Shown here piece by piece: positions 1 to 8,206 of a stretch of 64,000 nt of DNA. Each line of letters starts with the position of its first letter. The stretch's first letter is position 1. Source of the DNA: CAKSFT01 sp045544615 (GTDB taxonomy: Bacteria > Bacillota > Clostridia > UBA1381); NCBI GenBank assembly GCA_045544615.1, contig JAZPZI010000027.1, forward strand, positions 124,001-188,000, written 5' to 3'. The notes below the pieces were generated by a model that saw only the letters and a program-made list of their open reading frames with translations, was not told the DNA's origin and made no database searches. The position numbers and the translations under genes were made by a program.

Positions 1-1
1 T

Positions 2-1000
2 GCAGAATCAAACCCACAGAAATTTCATGGAATTTCACCGTTTAATAAAGAAACGGGTGAAGTTTTAAAAAAGTCCGGGAAGTATGACTATTCGGGTTTC
101 TTTGGAAAGACAATTACAGAATTTGCACGTGAAAATGATAAGATTGTTGCTATTACCGGTGCAATGTCGGGCGGCACAGGACTCGATCCGTTTGTAAACG
201 AGTTCCCTGACAGGTTTTACGATGTCGGGATAGCAGAACAGCACGCCGTAACGATGGGTGCAGGAATGGCAATTTCGGGTTATGTCCCGATTATTCCTGT
301 GTATTCTTCATTTTTACAGCGTGCATATGACCAGATTCTGCACGATGTATGTTTACAAAATCTACACGTTGTATTCTGCGTTGACAGAGCAGGCGTTGTC
401 GGTGCTGACGGCGAGACTCATCACGGATTATATGACATTGGATATATGTCACAGATGCCGAATATGAGCGTTTTAGCGCCATCATCACTTGATGAATTCA
501 AGGCGATGCTTGATTATGCTACCAATGTGCACAACGGACCGATTTGTATACGATACCCAAGAGGCTCGGTTGAATTCAGATGTAATAATTTTGAATTCGG
601 AAAAGGTCAGCTTCTGGCACAGGGAAGAGAAGTAATGCTTATCACATCCGGAAGAATGACAGTGCGAGCTGTTGAGGTAATGGAGTCGTTAAGTCTATTA
701 AATATTTCTGCAGGACTTATCGTTTTACCGACAATCAGGCCGATGGATAAAGAATTGATACTTTCACATATTGCACCAATTACTGCTGTAATCGAAGACC
801 ATTGTATAGACTCCGGAATAGGTGACAGAGTAGCATCAATCTTTGCAGAAAACAATGTTAATTCAAGCCTTTTAAAGTTTGGTTATCCAAATGAGCCGAT
901 TATTCACGGCGAAGTAGATGAGCTTGACAAGCATTACGGATTAGACGTTTTGAGTATAACAGAAAAAATCAAGGAGAAAACAGAATGTCTGAAAAGATAA
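2..1000 (+). CDS. dxs: 1-deoxy-D-xylulose-5-phosphate synthase, C-terminal part (5' end outside window)
   Basis: The reading frame is open from the first bases of the window and ends with TAA at 998-1000, so the N-terminal thiamine-diphosphate-binding half is missing only because the window starts here. The visible part begins with the KFHGISPF segment typical of DXS, then carries the pyrimidine-binding transketolase domain (DVGIAEQHAV, DRAGVVGADGETHHG) and the C-terminal transketolase domain. DXS condenses pyruvate and glyceraldehyde 3-phosphate to DXP, the entry step of the MEP isoprenoid pathway. The last 16 bases overlap tlyA, and ispE of the same pathway follows, so dxs-tlyA-ispE-prfA look cotranscribed. 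Identification is by family sequence recognition. Confidence 0.95.
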   Translation, partial: AESNPQKFHGISPFNKETGEVLKKSGKYDYSGFFGKTITEFARENDKIVAITGAMSGGTGLDPFVNEFPDRFYDVGIAEQHAVTMGAGMAISGYVPIIPVYSSFLQRAYDQILHDVCLQNLHVVFCVDRAGVVGADGETHHGLYDIGYMSQMPNMSVLAPSSLDEFKAMLDYATNVHNGPICIRYPRGSVEFRCNNFEFGKGQLLAQGREVMLITSGRMTVRAVEVMESLSLLNISAGLIVLPTIRPMDKELILSHIAPITAVIEDHCIDSGIGDRVASIFAENNVNSSLLKFGYPNEPIIHGEVDELDKHYGLDVLSITEKIKEKTECLKR

Positions 1001-1791
1001 GATTAGACAATTTAATAGTTCAAAAAGGAATCACCGAGAGCCGAGAAAAAGCTAAAGCTTTGATTATGGAAGGAAAGATTTTCATTGATAATCAAAAATG
1101 CGATAAAGCCGGACTCATGGTTGATCCTGATAAAACCGAAGTTGAACTTCGAGGCGAAACCTTGAAATATGTCAGCAGAGGCGGCTTAAAGTTAGAAAAA
1201 GCAATGAAGGAATTTCCTATCTCGCTTGATGGGAAGATTTGTATGGATATTGGAGCGTCGACCGGTGGATTTACCGATTGTATGCTACAAAACGGTGCAT
1301 CAAAGGTTTTTGCGGTTGATGTGGGATATGGGCAATTCGCCTGGAAGCTCAGAAATGACCCGAGAGTGGTCAATATGGAGCGGACAAACATCCGATATGT
1401 AACAGAAGAACAAATAGGCGAAAAGCTTGATTTTGCCTCAATCGATGTATCGTTCATATCTCTGAAGCTTGTCCTGCCGGTTGCAAAGAGCCTTTTGAAA
1501 GATAACGGTGAAATTGTAGCACTTATAAAACCGCAGTTTGAAGCAGGAAGAGAACAGGTCGGAAAAAAGGGCGTAGTTAAAGACAGTAAAGTACACATTT
1601 CGGTTGTACAGTCGATTGTAGACTTTTCGAAAGAGCTTGGATTTTCAATTGAAGGCCTGTCTTTTTCACCGATAAAAGGACCTGAAGGGAATATTGAATA
1701 CTTAATTTACTTAAAGAAATCAGACGATAATAAAATCGTTTCAGATGAGTTTGTTATTAGTTTGATTGAAGAATCGCATTTGAACTTATAA
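985..1791 (+). CDS. tlyA: TlyA family RNA 2'-O-methyltransferase / hemolysin-like
   Basis: This 268-residue protein has an N-terminal S4 RNA-binding domain (about residues 5-65, RLDNLIVQKG...) followed by an FtsJ-type Rossmann methyltransferase domain with the SAM motif DIGASTGGFTDC near residues 86-97. Family members methylate the 2'-OH of rRNA cytidines, and some were first described as hemolysins. The ATG at 985 has AAGGAG at 971-976 and lies inside the end of dxs, which points to translational coupling. In Clostridia tlyA commonly follows dxs, so the context supports the call. Which ribosomal site it modifies here cannot be read from the sequence. Confidence 0.9.
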   Translation: MSEKIRLDNLIVQKGITESREKAKALIMEGKIFIDNQKCDKAGLMVDPDKTEVELRGETLKYVSRGGLKLEKAMKEFPISLDGKICMDIGASTGGFTDCMLQNGASKVFAVDVGYGQFAWKLRNDPRVVNMERTNIRYVTEEQIGEKLDFASIDVSFISLKLVLPVAKSLLKDNGEIVALIKPQFEAGREQVGKKGVVKDSKVHISVVQSIVDFSKELGFSIEGLSFSPIKGPEGNIEYLIYLKKSDDNKIVSDEFVISLIEESHLNL

Positions 1792-1806
1792 ATGGGGGAT
1801 TTTCAG

Positions 1807-2688
1807 ATGTTAATTGCTGAAGATATGTTAATTCACGGCAACAGAGCAATAGCTAAATCATATGCTAAAATTAACCTTACGCTTGATGTTACCGGAAAAC
1901 GCGACGATGGATACCATGAACTTGAGAGCATAATGCAGACTGTTAATCTTTTTGATTTGGTATTAGTAGACAGGGTACAATCAGGGATAGAAATCAGAGC
2001 AAATTTAAAGTTTTTACCAACAAATGAGAAAAATATTTGCTATAAAGCGGCAAAAGTTTTTTTTGAGCATACTGGCATTAAAGGTGGAGCAAAAATTCTG
2101 ATTCAGAAAAACATTCCGGTTGCTGCAGGCCTTGCAGGTGGTAGCGGAAACGGTGCCGCTGTTTTGGTTGCACTCAACGCTTTATATAATACCAACCTAA
2201 CGGATGCAGAACTATTGATGCTCGCATCAAAGCTTGGAGCAGATGTTCCGTACTGTATGATTGGCGGAACGATGCTTTGCACAGGTATAGGCGAGATTTT
2301 AACGCCTGTAGCACCTTTAAAAAAACACATTATTTTGCTTGCAAAACCGCCGATAGGTGCATCAACGGCAGAAATATTTAAATATATTGATAGTGTTGAT
2401 ATATCGGATAGACCTGATATGGAAGCTATGATTGAGAATATCGAAAAGGATGATCTATCTGGGATTTGCCGAAATCTTTGTAATGTTATGGAGGAGGCTA
2501 CAATTAAACTAAATCCTGTAATTCGTGGCATAAAAGAAAAAATGATGCTAAACGGTGCGATTGGTTCTTTGATGAGCGGTAGCGGATCTACTGTTTTTGG
2601 ACTTTTTGATAATTATGAACTTGCCAAAAAGTCTCACGATAGTTTCTCAAGACTCTACAGAGACGTATTCTTGACACACACATTATAA
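1807..2688 (+). CDS. ispE: 4-diphosphocytidyl-2-C-methyl-D-erythritol kinase
   Basis: IspE phosphorylates CDP-methylerythritol with ATP in the MEP isoprenoid pathway, matching dxs two genes upstream. The GHMP-kinase signature is visible: SYAKINLTLDV near the N-terminus, the ATP loop PVAAGLAGGSGNGAAVL in the first third, and the glycine-rich MSGSGSTVFG near the C-terminus. An ATG at 1792 directly follows the tlyA stop, but it has no ribosome site of its own; the GGGGG run at 1794-1798 sits 8 bases before the in-frame ATG at 1807, so I place the start at 1807 (293 residues). Length is normal for the family. Confidence 0.93.
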   Translation: MLIAEDMLIHGNRAIAKSYAKINLTLDVTGKRDDGYHELESIMQTVNLFDLVLVDRVQSGIEIRANLKFLPTNEKNICYKAAKVFFEHTGIKGGAKILIQKNIPVAAGLAGGSGNGAAVLVALNALYNTNLTDAELLMLASKLGADVPYCMIGGTMLCTGIGEILTPVAPLKKHIILLAKPPIGASTAEIFKYIDSVDISDRPDMEAMIENIEKDDLSGICRNLCNVMEEATIKLNPVIRGIKEKMMLNGAIGSLMSGSGSTVFGLFDNYELAKKSHDSFSRLYRDVFLTHTL

Positions 2689-2707
2689 TCTTGGAGGAAA
2701 TCTTAAT

Positions 2708-3775
2708 ATGTTTGATAAATTAGAAGGTATAGTTGAGAGGGCGAAGGTTTTAGAAGAAAAAATCAGCGACCCTGAAATTATTGCCGACCAGGAACTTTGG
2801 CGAAAACTTTGTAAGGAAAATTCCGACCTTGCTCCAATCGTCGAAAAATATACCGAGTACAAAAAAGCAAAACAAACTATAGCAGATGATAAAGAAATGC
2901 TGGAGATTGGACAGGAAAAAGAATTTGAGGAAATGATAAAACTCGAATTATCAGAAGCTGAGGATGCACTCCAGGCCATCTCAGAGGAACTGAAAATTCT
3001 TCTTTTACCTAAAGACCCGAACGACGAGAAAAACGTTATAATGGAAATCAGAGGCGGAACGGGAGGAGAAGAAGCAGCACTTTTTGCGGCAGACCTTATG
3101 AGAATGTATTCAATGTATGCCGAAGAAAAGCGTTGGAAGATTGATATTCTAAACTCATCTCCAACCGACATCGGCGGCTATAAAGAAGTATGTTTTTCTA
3201 TAGAAGGTCAGGGTGCATATTCAAAATTAAAATTTGAAAGCGGAGTTCACCGAGTTCAGCGAGTACCGAGCACAGAGTCGGGCGGCAGAATACACACATC
3301 TGCGGTTACTGTTGCAGTTTTGCCTGAAGTAGAAGAAGTTGAAGTCGACATCAACCCAAATGACTTGAGAATTGATGTATTCCGCGCAGGTGGCCCGGGC
3401 GGTCAGTGCGTAAACACACCCGACTCGGCTGTTAGAATTACTCATTTGCCTACCGGAATTGTTGTATCATGTCAGGACGAAAAGTCGCAGTTTAAGAACA
3501 AGGATAAGGCAATGAAAATACTTCGCTCGAGAATTTATGAGGCGATGGAAGAGGCACGACATAAGGAAATTGCCGATGAAAGACGTTCTCAGGTTGGCTC
3601 TGGTGACAGAAGCGAGCGAATCAGAACCTATAACTTCCCGCAAGGAAGAGTGACTGACCACAGAATAAATCTCACACTTTATAAACTTGAGCAAACAATG
3701 AACGGCAGTCTTGATGAATTGATTGATGCGCTCATTACGGCCGATCAAAGCGCTAAACTTGCAAATAACGAATAA
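2708..3775 (+). CDS. prfA: Peptide chain release factor 1
   Basis: RF1 recognises UAA and UAG and triggers hydrolysis of peptidyl-tRNA. The 355-residue protein carries the catalytic GGQ loop (GGPGGQCVN, GGQ at residues 231-233) and the codon-recognition PxT tripeptide of RF1 as PST at 187-189 in RVPSTESGGRIHTS. The PxT form separates RF1 from RF2, which has SPF. A GGAGG site precedes the ATG. It ends the dxs-tlyA-ispE operon and is followed by a strong hairpin terminator. Its glutamine methyltransferase PrmC is encoded far away in this window at 51249-52103. Confidence 0.97.
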   Translation: MFDKLEGIVERAKVLEEKISDPEIIADQELWRKLCKENSDLAPIVEKYTEYKKAKQTIADDKEMLEIGQEKEFEEMIKLELSEAEDALQAISEELKILLLPKDPNDEKNVIMEIRGGTGGEEAALFAADLMRMYSMYAEEKRWKIDILNSSPTDIGGYKEVCFSIEGQGAYSKLKFESGVHRVQRVPSTESGGRIHTSAVTVAVLPEVEEVEVDINPNDLRIDVFRAGGPGGQCVNTPDSAVRITHLPTGIVVSCQDEKSQFKNKDKAMKILRSRIYEAMEEARHKEIADERRSQVGSGDRSERIRTYNFPQGRVTDHRINLTLYKLEQTMNGSLDELIDALITADQSAKLANNE

Positions 3776-3802
3776 AAAAACAGGGCATCAGCCCTGTTTT
3801 TT
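3773..3802. terminator. Bidirectional rho-independent terminator between prfA and nifU
   Basis: The six-base arms CAGGGC (3781-3786) and GCCCTG (3791-3796) enclose the loop ATCA. A T run follows on the plus strand and an A run of eight precedes, so both strands read stem plus U-tract. It lies between the convergent ends of prfA and nifU. Confidence 0.9.
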
Positions 3803-4247
3803 ATTCTTCAGTTTCTTCTTTATGTCCTGAACACTTTCCGCAACAAAAGTCACAAGGACTTGTACTTGTTGAAAGAGTTACTCCGGAACGCTTCTGATAG
3901 TCGTCGATTGCAGCATGGATTGCTTCTTCAGCCAAAACCGAGCAGTGAACCTTTTCGGGTGGAAGCCCGTCTAATGCTTCCATAACTGCTTTATTAGTTA
4001 ATTCCAAAGCTTCCTTTACAGTTTTTCCTTTTACCATTTCTGTTGCCATTGAGCTTGTTGCAATAGCTGCTCCGCAACCAAACGTCTTGAATTTAACATC
4101 GGATATAACATCGCCCTCAATGTCCATGTATATCTTCATTATATCTCCGCATTTTGCGTTACCAACAACACCAACTGCATTTGCATCTTTGATTTCTCCG
4201 ACATTTCTCGGATTCTCAAAGTGATCTAAAACTTTTTTACTGTACAT
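3801..4247 (-). CDS. nifU: NifU/IscU-type iron-sulfur cluster scaffold with cysteine-rich tail
   Basis: This 148-residue protein is an IscU-like scaffold on which [2Fe-2S] clusters are built from sulfur supplied by the adjacent cysteine desulfurase. The three conserved scaffold cysteines are present at residues 33 (AKCGD), 58 (FGCGAA) and 102 (VHCSVLAEEA), with the assembly aspartate at 35. After the usual domain end there is an extra tail with four more cysteines at 132, 135, 136 and 139 (CDFCCGKC). The start overlaps the nifS stop as TAATG, so the two genes are translationally coupled. The tail is not part of the classical IscU fold and its role is unknown. Confidence 0.92.
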   Translation of the reverse strand: MYSKKVLDHFENPRNVGEIKDANAVGVVGNAKCGDIMKIYMDIEGDVISDVKFKTFGCGAAIATSSMATEMVKGKTVKEALELTNKAVMEALDGLPPEKVHCSVLAEEAIHAAIDDYQKRSGVTLSTSTSPCDFCCGKCSGHKEETEE

Positions 4248-5437
4248 TACTCTTCATTCCTTTCCAAAACTTCTTCGTATAATGGTGACATCATTCTCAA
4301 TCTTTCGATAATAGGCGGTAAAACCTCTAAAACATAGTTTATATCGTCTTCGGTTGTGTCATCACCAATACTTAATCTCAAAGACCCGTGTGCAATCTCA
4401 TGCGGCAGACCGATAGCTAAAAGTACGTGTGATGGATCAAGTGAACCTGATGCACAAGCACTGCCACTCGATGCTGCAACACCTTTCATATCAAGCATCA
4501 TGAGAATTGATTCGCCTTCGATGTATCTGAAAGAGAAGTTTACATTGTTGCAAAGTCTGTCATCACCAACAGGACCGTTAAGTCTTGAGTAGGGGATACG
4601 TTCCTTGATTCCTTCAATCAGCATATCACGGAGCCTTGTCATTTTCTTGATATTATCATCAAGATTATCATTTGCAAGTTCAATAGCCTTTGCCATTCCT
4701 GCCATTCCGGCAACGTTTTCGGTTGCGGCACGTTTACCACGTTCCTGACCGCCACCGTGAATAAGGTTTGAAATCTTGATTCCTTTTCGGATATAGAGTG
4801 CACCAACACCTTTGGGGCCGTGGAACTTATGTGCCGAGATCGAGAGCATGTCAACGCCTAAATCGTTAACATCAATCTTCATGTGACCAATCGCCTGAAC
4901 TGCATCTGTATGGAAAATTATCTTATGTTTTCTTGCAATTTCAGCAATTTCTTTTATCGGTTCAATTACACCGATTTCATTGTTGGCTGTCATAATTGAA
5001 ATCAATATAGTATTTTCATTGATAGCAGCCTCAACATCAACAGGATTTACTTTACCAAACTCGTCAACAGGGAGGTATGTAACCTCATATCCGTGCTTTT
5101 CCAAAAATTCGCATGTACCTAAAATTGCATGATGTTCAATAGAGCTTGTAATGATATGATTACCTTTTGAACGGTAAGCATCTGCAATGCCCTTTATAGC
5201 CCAGTTATCAGCCTCGCAACCTGAACCGGTAAAATAAATCTCATTTGTATTGGCACCAATCGCCTTTGCAACTCTTTCTCTGAATTCCAAAACAGCACTC
5301 TCGGCAACTCTTCCAACTTCGTAAAACTTAGAAGATGCATTACCAAAATGTGTTGTTAAATAGGGAAGCATAGCATCTAAAACTTCACTTTTTAAGCTTG
5401 TTGTTGCATTATTATCTAAATAAACAGATTTGTTCAT
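4247..5437 (-). CDS. nifS: Cysteine desulfurase (NifS/IscS class V aminotransferase)
   Basis: A PLP enzyme that converts cysteine to alanine and passes persulfide sulfur to NifU. The PLP lysine is K204 in SAHKFHGPKG, and the persulfide-carrying cysteine is C328 in SSGSACASG. The open frame extends 14 codons upstream of my start, but the ATG at 5437 begins the conserved YLDNNATT segment and has GGAGAT at 5450-5445, seven bases upstream. That gives 396 residues, the usual size. It heads a two-gene operon with nifU. No Rrf2-type regulator is adjacent, although such regulators often accompany these genes in other Firmicutes. Confidence 0.95.
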   Translation of the reverse strand: MNKSVYLDNNATTSLKSEVLDAMLPYLTTHFGNASSKFYEVGRVAESAVLEFRERVAKAIGANTNEIYFTGSGCEADNWAIKGIADAYRSKGNHIITSSIEHHAILGTCEFLEKHGYEVTYLPVDEFGKVNPVDVEAAINENTILISIMTANNEIGVIEPIKEIAEIARKHKIIFHTDAVQAIGHMKIDVNDLGVDMLSISAHKFHGPKGVGALYIRKGIKISNLIHGGGQERGKRAATENVAGMAGMAKAIELANDNLDDNIKKMTRLRDMLIEGIKERIPYSRLNGPVGDDRLCNNVNFSFRYIEGESILMMLDMKGVAASSGSACASGSLDPSHVLLAIGLPHEIAHGSLRLSIGDDTTEDDINYVLEVLPPIIERLRMMSPLYEEVLERNEE

Positions 5438-5487
5438 AAAAATCATCTCCAACCGTGAAAAATTCTCATATATGAGCATTCATTCAT

Positions 5488-5516
5488 ATTTTACACTACC
5501 AGAATTTTTTTGTCAA
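5488..5516 (-). promoter_or_regulatory. Predicted sigma-A promoter of nifS-nifU
   Basis: On the minus strand TTGACA (5516-5511) and TAAAAT (5493-5488) are separated by exactly 17 bases, about 50 bases upstream of the nifS start codon. Confidence 0.75.
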
Positions 5517-5555
5517 TATTTATCACCAATTATTTCTCTTTTGACTAAAAACAAC

Positions 5556-5584
5556 TTTACAAAAACCACGTTTTAGTATATAAT
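5556..5584 (+). promoter_or_regulatory. Predicted sigma-A promoter of tmcAL
   Basis: TTTACA (5556-5561) and TATAAT (5579-5584) are 17 bases apart, and the AAGGAGG ribosome site and ATG of tmcAL follow. It is divergent from the nifS promoter. Confidence 0.75.
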
Positions 5585-5612
5585 AACAGTATTCTCTTAA
5601 GGAGGTTATTTT

Positions 5613-6764
5613 ATGAGGATTGCAGCCGTAATTTCTGAATATAATCCGTTTCATAAAGGGCATAAATATCAGATTGATATGCTAAAAAAAGAATATGATG
5701 CTGTAATTTCCATAATGAGCGGAAATTTTGTTCAAAGGGGAGAACTGGCACTCTGTGATAAATGGTCGAGGGCTGAGATGGCAATAAAAAACGGAGTGGA
5801 TCTTGTAATTGAGCTTCCGGTTTGTTTTTCGTTGAGTACTGCTGAAAAATTCGCATATGGTGGAGTCTATATAGCGAACGCCTGCGGTGTAGTTGATGCA
5901 TTATGTTTTGGCTCGGAATCGGGTGAAATTCAAGAGTTTATCGATGCAGCCAAAATCCTTTTAGAAGAACCTCAAGAAGTATCTGATGAGATTCAAAAAC
6001 TCTTAAAAAGCGGCATGAATTATCCTTCGGCAAGGAGCGAAGCCTACAAAAAGTTGATTCCTGACGATTTATTATCCATGCCTAATAATATTCTCGGAAT
6101 TGAATACACAAAAGCATTAATTTCGCTATCATCAGAAATTAAACCTATGACTATAAAGAGAATCGGTGCAGGATATAATGAAACAGACTATACAGGCAAA
6201 CTAAATAGTGCATCAGGCATCAGAAAGGCGATTAAAGAGGGAATCAGCATCTCCGAATTTATGCCCGAAAATGCACTTGAAATACTTGATAAATCTTTGA
6301 TTTTTTCGAATGAGAAATTATTTAAGTTTTTGAAGTTTATGATAATATCAAATAATAATATAAACTTAGCCAATATAAATGATATACGGGAAGGCCTGGA
6401 AAACAGAATTATTGAGGGCATAAAAAAGGCTGAGTCATTGGATGAATTGCTCGAGATTATAAAGACAAAGCGATACACAATGAGCCACATCAAAAGAGTG
6501 CTGATGTCAATTTTACTCGGAATTACAAAGAAAATGGTGAAAAATCCGCCTCAGTATTTAAGAGTTCTTGGTATGACTGAGATGGGGAAGGGCATATTGC
6601 GAGAAATGAAAGAAAAAGCCGGACTCCCAATCGTAATTAAAACAGCAGATTTTTCTTGCGATATGTTGAATGCAGATATTAGAGCAACCGACATTGCCAA
6701 TTTAACGATAAACGGTGAAGTTGGAATTGACTACAAAAAATCTCCAATAATATATAAAGGATAA
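5613..6764 (+). CDS. tmcAL: tRNA(Met) cytidine acetate ligase (YlbM family)
   Basis: TmcAL activates acetate with ATP and transfers it to the wobble cytidine of elongator tRNA-Met, giving N4-acetylcytidine. The nucleotidyltransferase HxGH motif is at residues 14-17 (NPFHKGH), followed by the family block VISIMSGNFVQRGE and later IELP. The length of 383 residues is slightly below the Bacillus subtilis protein but covers the C-terminal domain (NADIRATDIANL). The ATG has AAGGAGG upstream and a good promoter. It is monocistronic and ends at a hairpin terminator. Confidence 0.93.
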   Translation: MRIAAVISEYNPFHKGHKYQIDMLKKEYDAVISIMSGNFVQRGELALCDKWSRAEMAIKNGVDLVIELPVCFSLSTAEKFAYGGVYIANACGVVDALCFGSESGEIQEFIDAAKILLEEPQEVSDEIQKLLKSGMNYPSARSEAYKKLIPDDLLSMPNNILGIEYTKALISLSSEIKPMTIKRIGAGYNETDYTGKLNSASGIRKAIKEGISISEFMPENALEILDKSLIFSNEKLFKFLKFMIISNNNINLANINDIREGLENRIIEGIKKAESLDELLEIIKTKRYTMSHIKRVLMSILLGITKKMVKNPPQYLRVLGMTEMGKGILREMKEKAGLPIVIKTADFSCDMLNADIRATDIANLTINGEVGIDYKKSPIIYKG

Positions 6765-6805
6765 TGAAAATAAAAAAAAACTATTTAAAAATAATCTTTT
6801 GATAA

Positions 6806-6838
6806 AATACCGCAAAAGTCGATTTGCGGTATTTTTTT
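6806..6838 (+). terminator. Rho-independent terminator of tmcAL
   Basis: The eleven-base arms AATACCGCAAA (6806-6816) and TTTGCGGTATT (6823-6833) enclose a six-base loop and run directly into a T tract. Confidence 0.9.
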
Positions 6839-6840
6839 TG

Positions 6841-7289
6841 TCAGGGAAAAGAAATACTTCCAAGTTTGATAAATTACTCTTTATTTAACTTGGAAGCATA
6901 ATTTTTAGCTATATATGTAATATATTGTATTATAAAGGTGTTTGTTGAAAAAGCATTTCTAAATTATCTTATAATTTATGATATTATTCTACTACTCATT
7001 TCTTTTTTCAGCTTCAAATACACTTTTCGATTCTATGTTTAATTATCATTCTAAATTTATTCTTTAATGTTGTCAAAATCGTTTTTCTACTATTTTAATA
7101 AAAACCGCTTAAAATACACACTCGTTTGTAGACGATAGAAATTTTCAAATCGTATCTTAGGTCATTTTGAAATTTTCTATTTGATGCTATTTTTAGCAAA
7201 AAGGCTATTTTGATTTCAAAATTAAAATTTTTCCATATAATCAGTCATTTTGCTGTTTGGATGGTCAGATTTCAAAGTTTAATCGTTCA
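6841..7289. other. AT-rich gene-free stretch with one perfect inverted repeat
   Basis: No convincing reading frame is present on either strand in about 450 bases after the tmcAL terminator. Base composition is clearly more AT-rich than in the flanking genes. One perfect ten-base inverted repeat is present: CTTCCAAGTT at 6857-6866 and AACTTGGAAG at 6887-6896. Short recurring runs such as TTTGAAATTTTC and TTTCAAAATTAAAATTTTT suggest low-complexity drift rather than function. It may be an eroded gene or a 3' untranslated spacer. Confidence 0.5.
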
Positions 7290-7400
7290 TCAACGTTTTA
7301 AAAGCAAAAATCTCACTGACCCATCTTTAAAACTTTTTCTATAAAATGTTCTATTATAAAAAAACTGACATACACTAAAATTCTTCCCGACCATTTTCAC
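7290..7400 (-). CDS. Possible 36-residue basic peptide downstream of a LexA-like site
   Basis: On the minus strand a strong ribosome site GAGGAGGG (7415-7408) lies seven bases before a GTG at 7400; an in-frame ATG is at 7394. The frame runs to TGA at 7292-7290 and encodes a short basic peptide that starts VKMVGKNFSV and ends FLLLKR. It matches no family I recognise. The reasons to consider it are the ribosome site and the overlapping LexA-type palindrome at 7415-7428. The reasons for doubt are its size, the AT-rich setting and the lack of a clear minus-10 element upstream. Confidence 0.25.
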   Translation of the reverse strand: MKMVGKNFSVCQFFYNRTFYRKSFKDGSVRFLLLKR

Positions 7401-7414
7401 CCAAACACCCTCCT

Positions 7415-7428
7415 CGAACAAATGTTCA
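7415..7428 (-). promoter_or_regulatory. LexA-type SOS box candidate
   Basis: The plus-strand sequence CGAACAAATGTTC fits the Gram-positive LexA consensus CGAACRNRYGTTYC. It is identical over 13 bases to the operator inside the yneA promoter at 28980-28992. It overlaps the stop codon of the gene at 7426-8172 and touches the ribosome site of the tiny ORF at 7290-7400. One GAACNNNNGTTC match is roughly what chance gives in 64 kb of this composition, so the call rests on the extended match. Confidence 0.4.
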
Positions 7429-8172
7429 GGGAAGTTGTTTTAATGGAATGATGGTTCCAATGTCTTCAATAATGCCTGATTTTAACGGTATAATTTTAAC
7501 ACCAAATTTAGAACAAAAATCACAGATTTCTTTGCCGTTCTTATGTGTTTTAATGTCACCGTTTACTGTAAGTTTATCCGGTGCAATCAAGCCGGTTGAA
7601 CCTCCGAAAAATCCATGCGATACTCCATTTAAACTGACATTTGAATCGTCTACTAATAAAGCTTCAATTCCTGCTTTTTTGCATTGATTTTTTATTCCCA
7701 CATCAGATGTTATAACGGCCTTATCTGAAATCACACATGCAGAACACTTTGAATAGCCTTGTTTAACATTAAATTGTATTAGATTTTCTGACGATTCCAA
7801 AATAGTGCTATCTGTGTATTTCAGATTGTGAAATAAGCACTCCCCTACCCTCAAAACATTGTAAGAAATGTCCTCAGGATAGCTTGATTTGAGCTGCGTT
7901 TTTCCAATAATCACATCAAAATCAGGTAAAAGTTCTTTATAATATCTGGCATTTTCAGGACATGACACTGCTCTATTTTCGCCAATCAATGCGATTTGCA
8001 TATCAGGATGCCCCAAAACCGCTTCATATAAGTTCGGATGAGGCTTGGTTTTCAGAACTTTTATTCCAAGTTCATTTAGTGTATTTTCCGACTCTTTATT
8101 GATTCTATAATCAACCAAAACCGATGTAACTTTTTGAGTTGGAAGATAAGGTATTTTAATAAATTGTTCCAT
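7426..8172 (-). CDS. Conserved clostridial protein, possible GME (amidinotransferase-like) fold, DUF6873 type
   Basis: This 248-residue cytoplasmic protein resembles an uncharacterised clostridial family that I associate with the guanidino-modifying-enzyme fold (DUF6873); that assignment is from memory and unverified. Visible features are the conserved-looking segments LVDYRINKES, ALIGENRAVSCP, KCSACVISDKAVITSD and GVSHGFFGGSTGLI, plus a CDFCSKFG cysteine pair near the C-terminus. The middle histidine and late cysteines could be catalytic, but I cannot confirm it. It lies 34 bases after the M20 amidohydrolase gene and is probably the last member of the ligA operon. No enzymatic function is claimed. 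Confidence 0.7.
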   Translation of the reverse strand: MEQFIKIPYLPTQKVTSVLVDYRINKESENTLNELGIKVLKTKPHPNLYEAVLGHPDMQIALIGENRAVSCPENARYYKELLPDFDVIIGKTQLKSSYPEDISYNVLRVGECLFHNLKYTDSTILESSENLIQFNVKQGYSKCSACVISDKAVITSDVGIKNQCKKAGIEALLVDDSNVSLNGVSHGFFGGSTGLIAPDKLTVNGDIKTHKNGKEICDFCSKFGVKIIPLKSGIIEDIGTIIPLKQLP

Positions 8173-8206
8173 TTTAATTGATTTTGTTTACATAATATAA
8201 TTATGG

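Noticed and set aside
1092..1598. 168-codon open frame antisense to tlyA
   Set aside because: The plus strand encodes a clear TlyA; the antisense frame shows serine-rich, low-information sequence and no ribosome site.
6841..7289. Possible CRISPR leader or repeat array in the AT-rich spacer
   Set aside because: No regularly spaced repeats; only one short inverted repeat is present.
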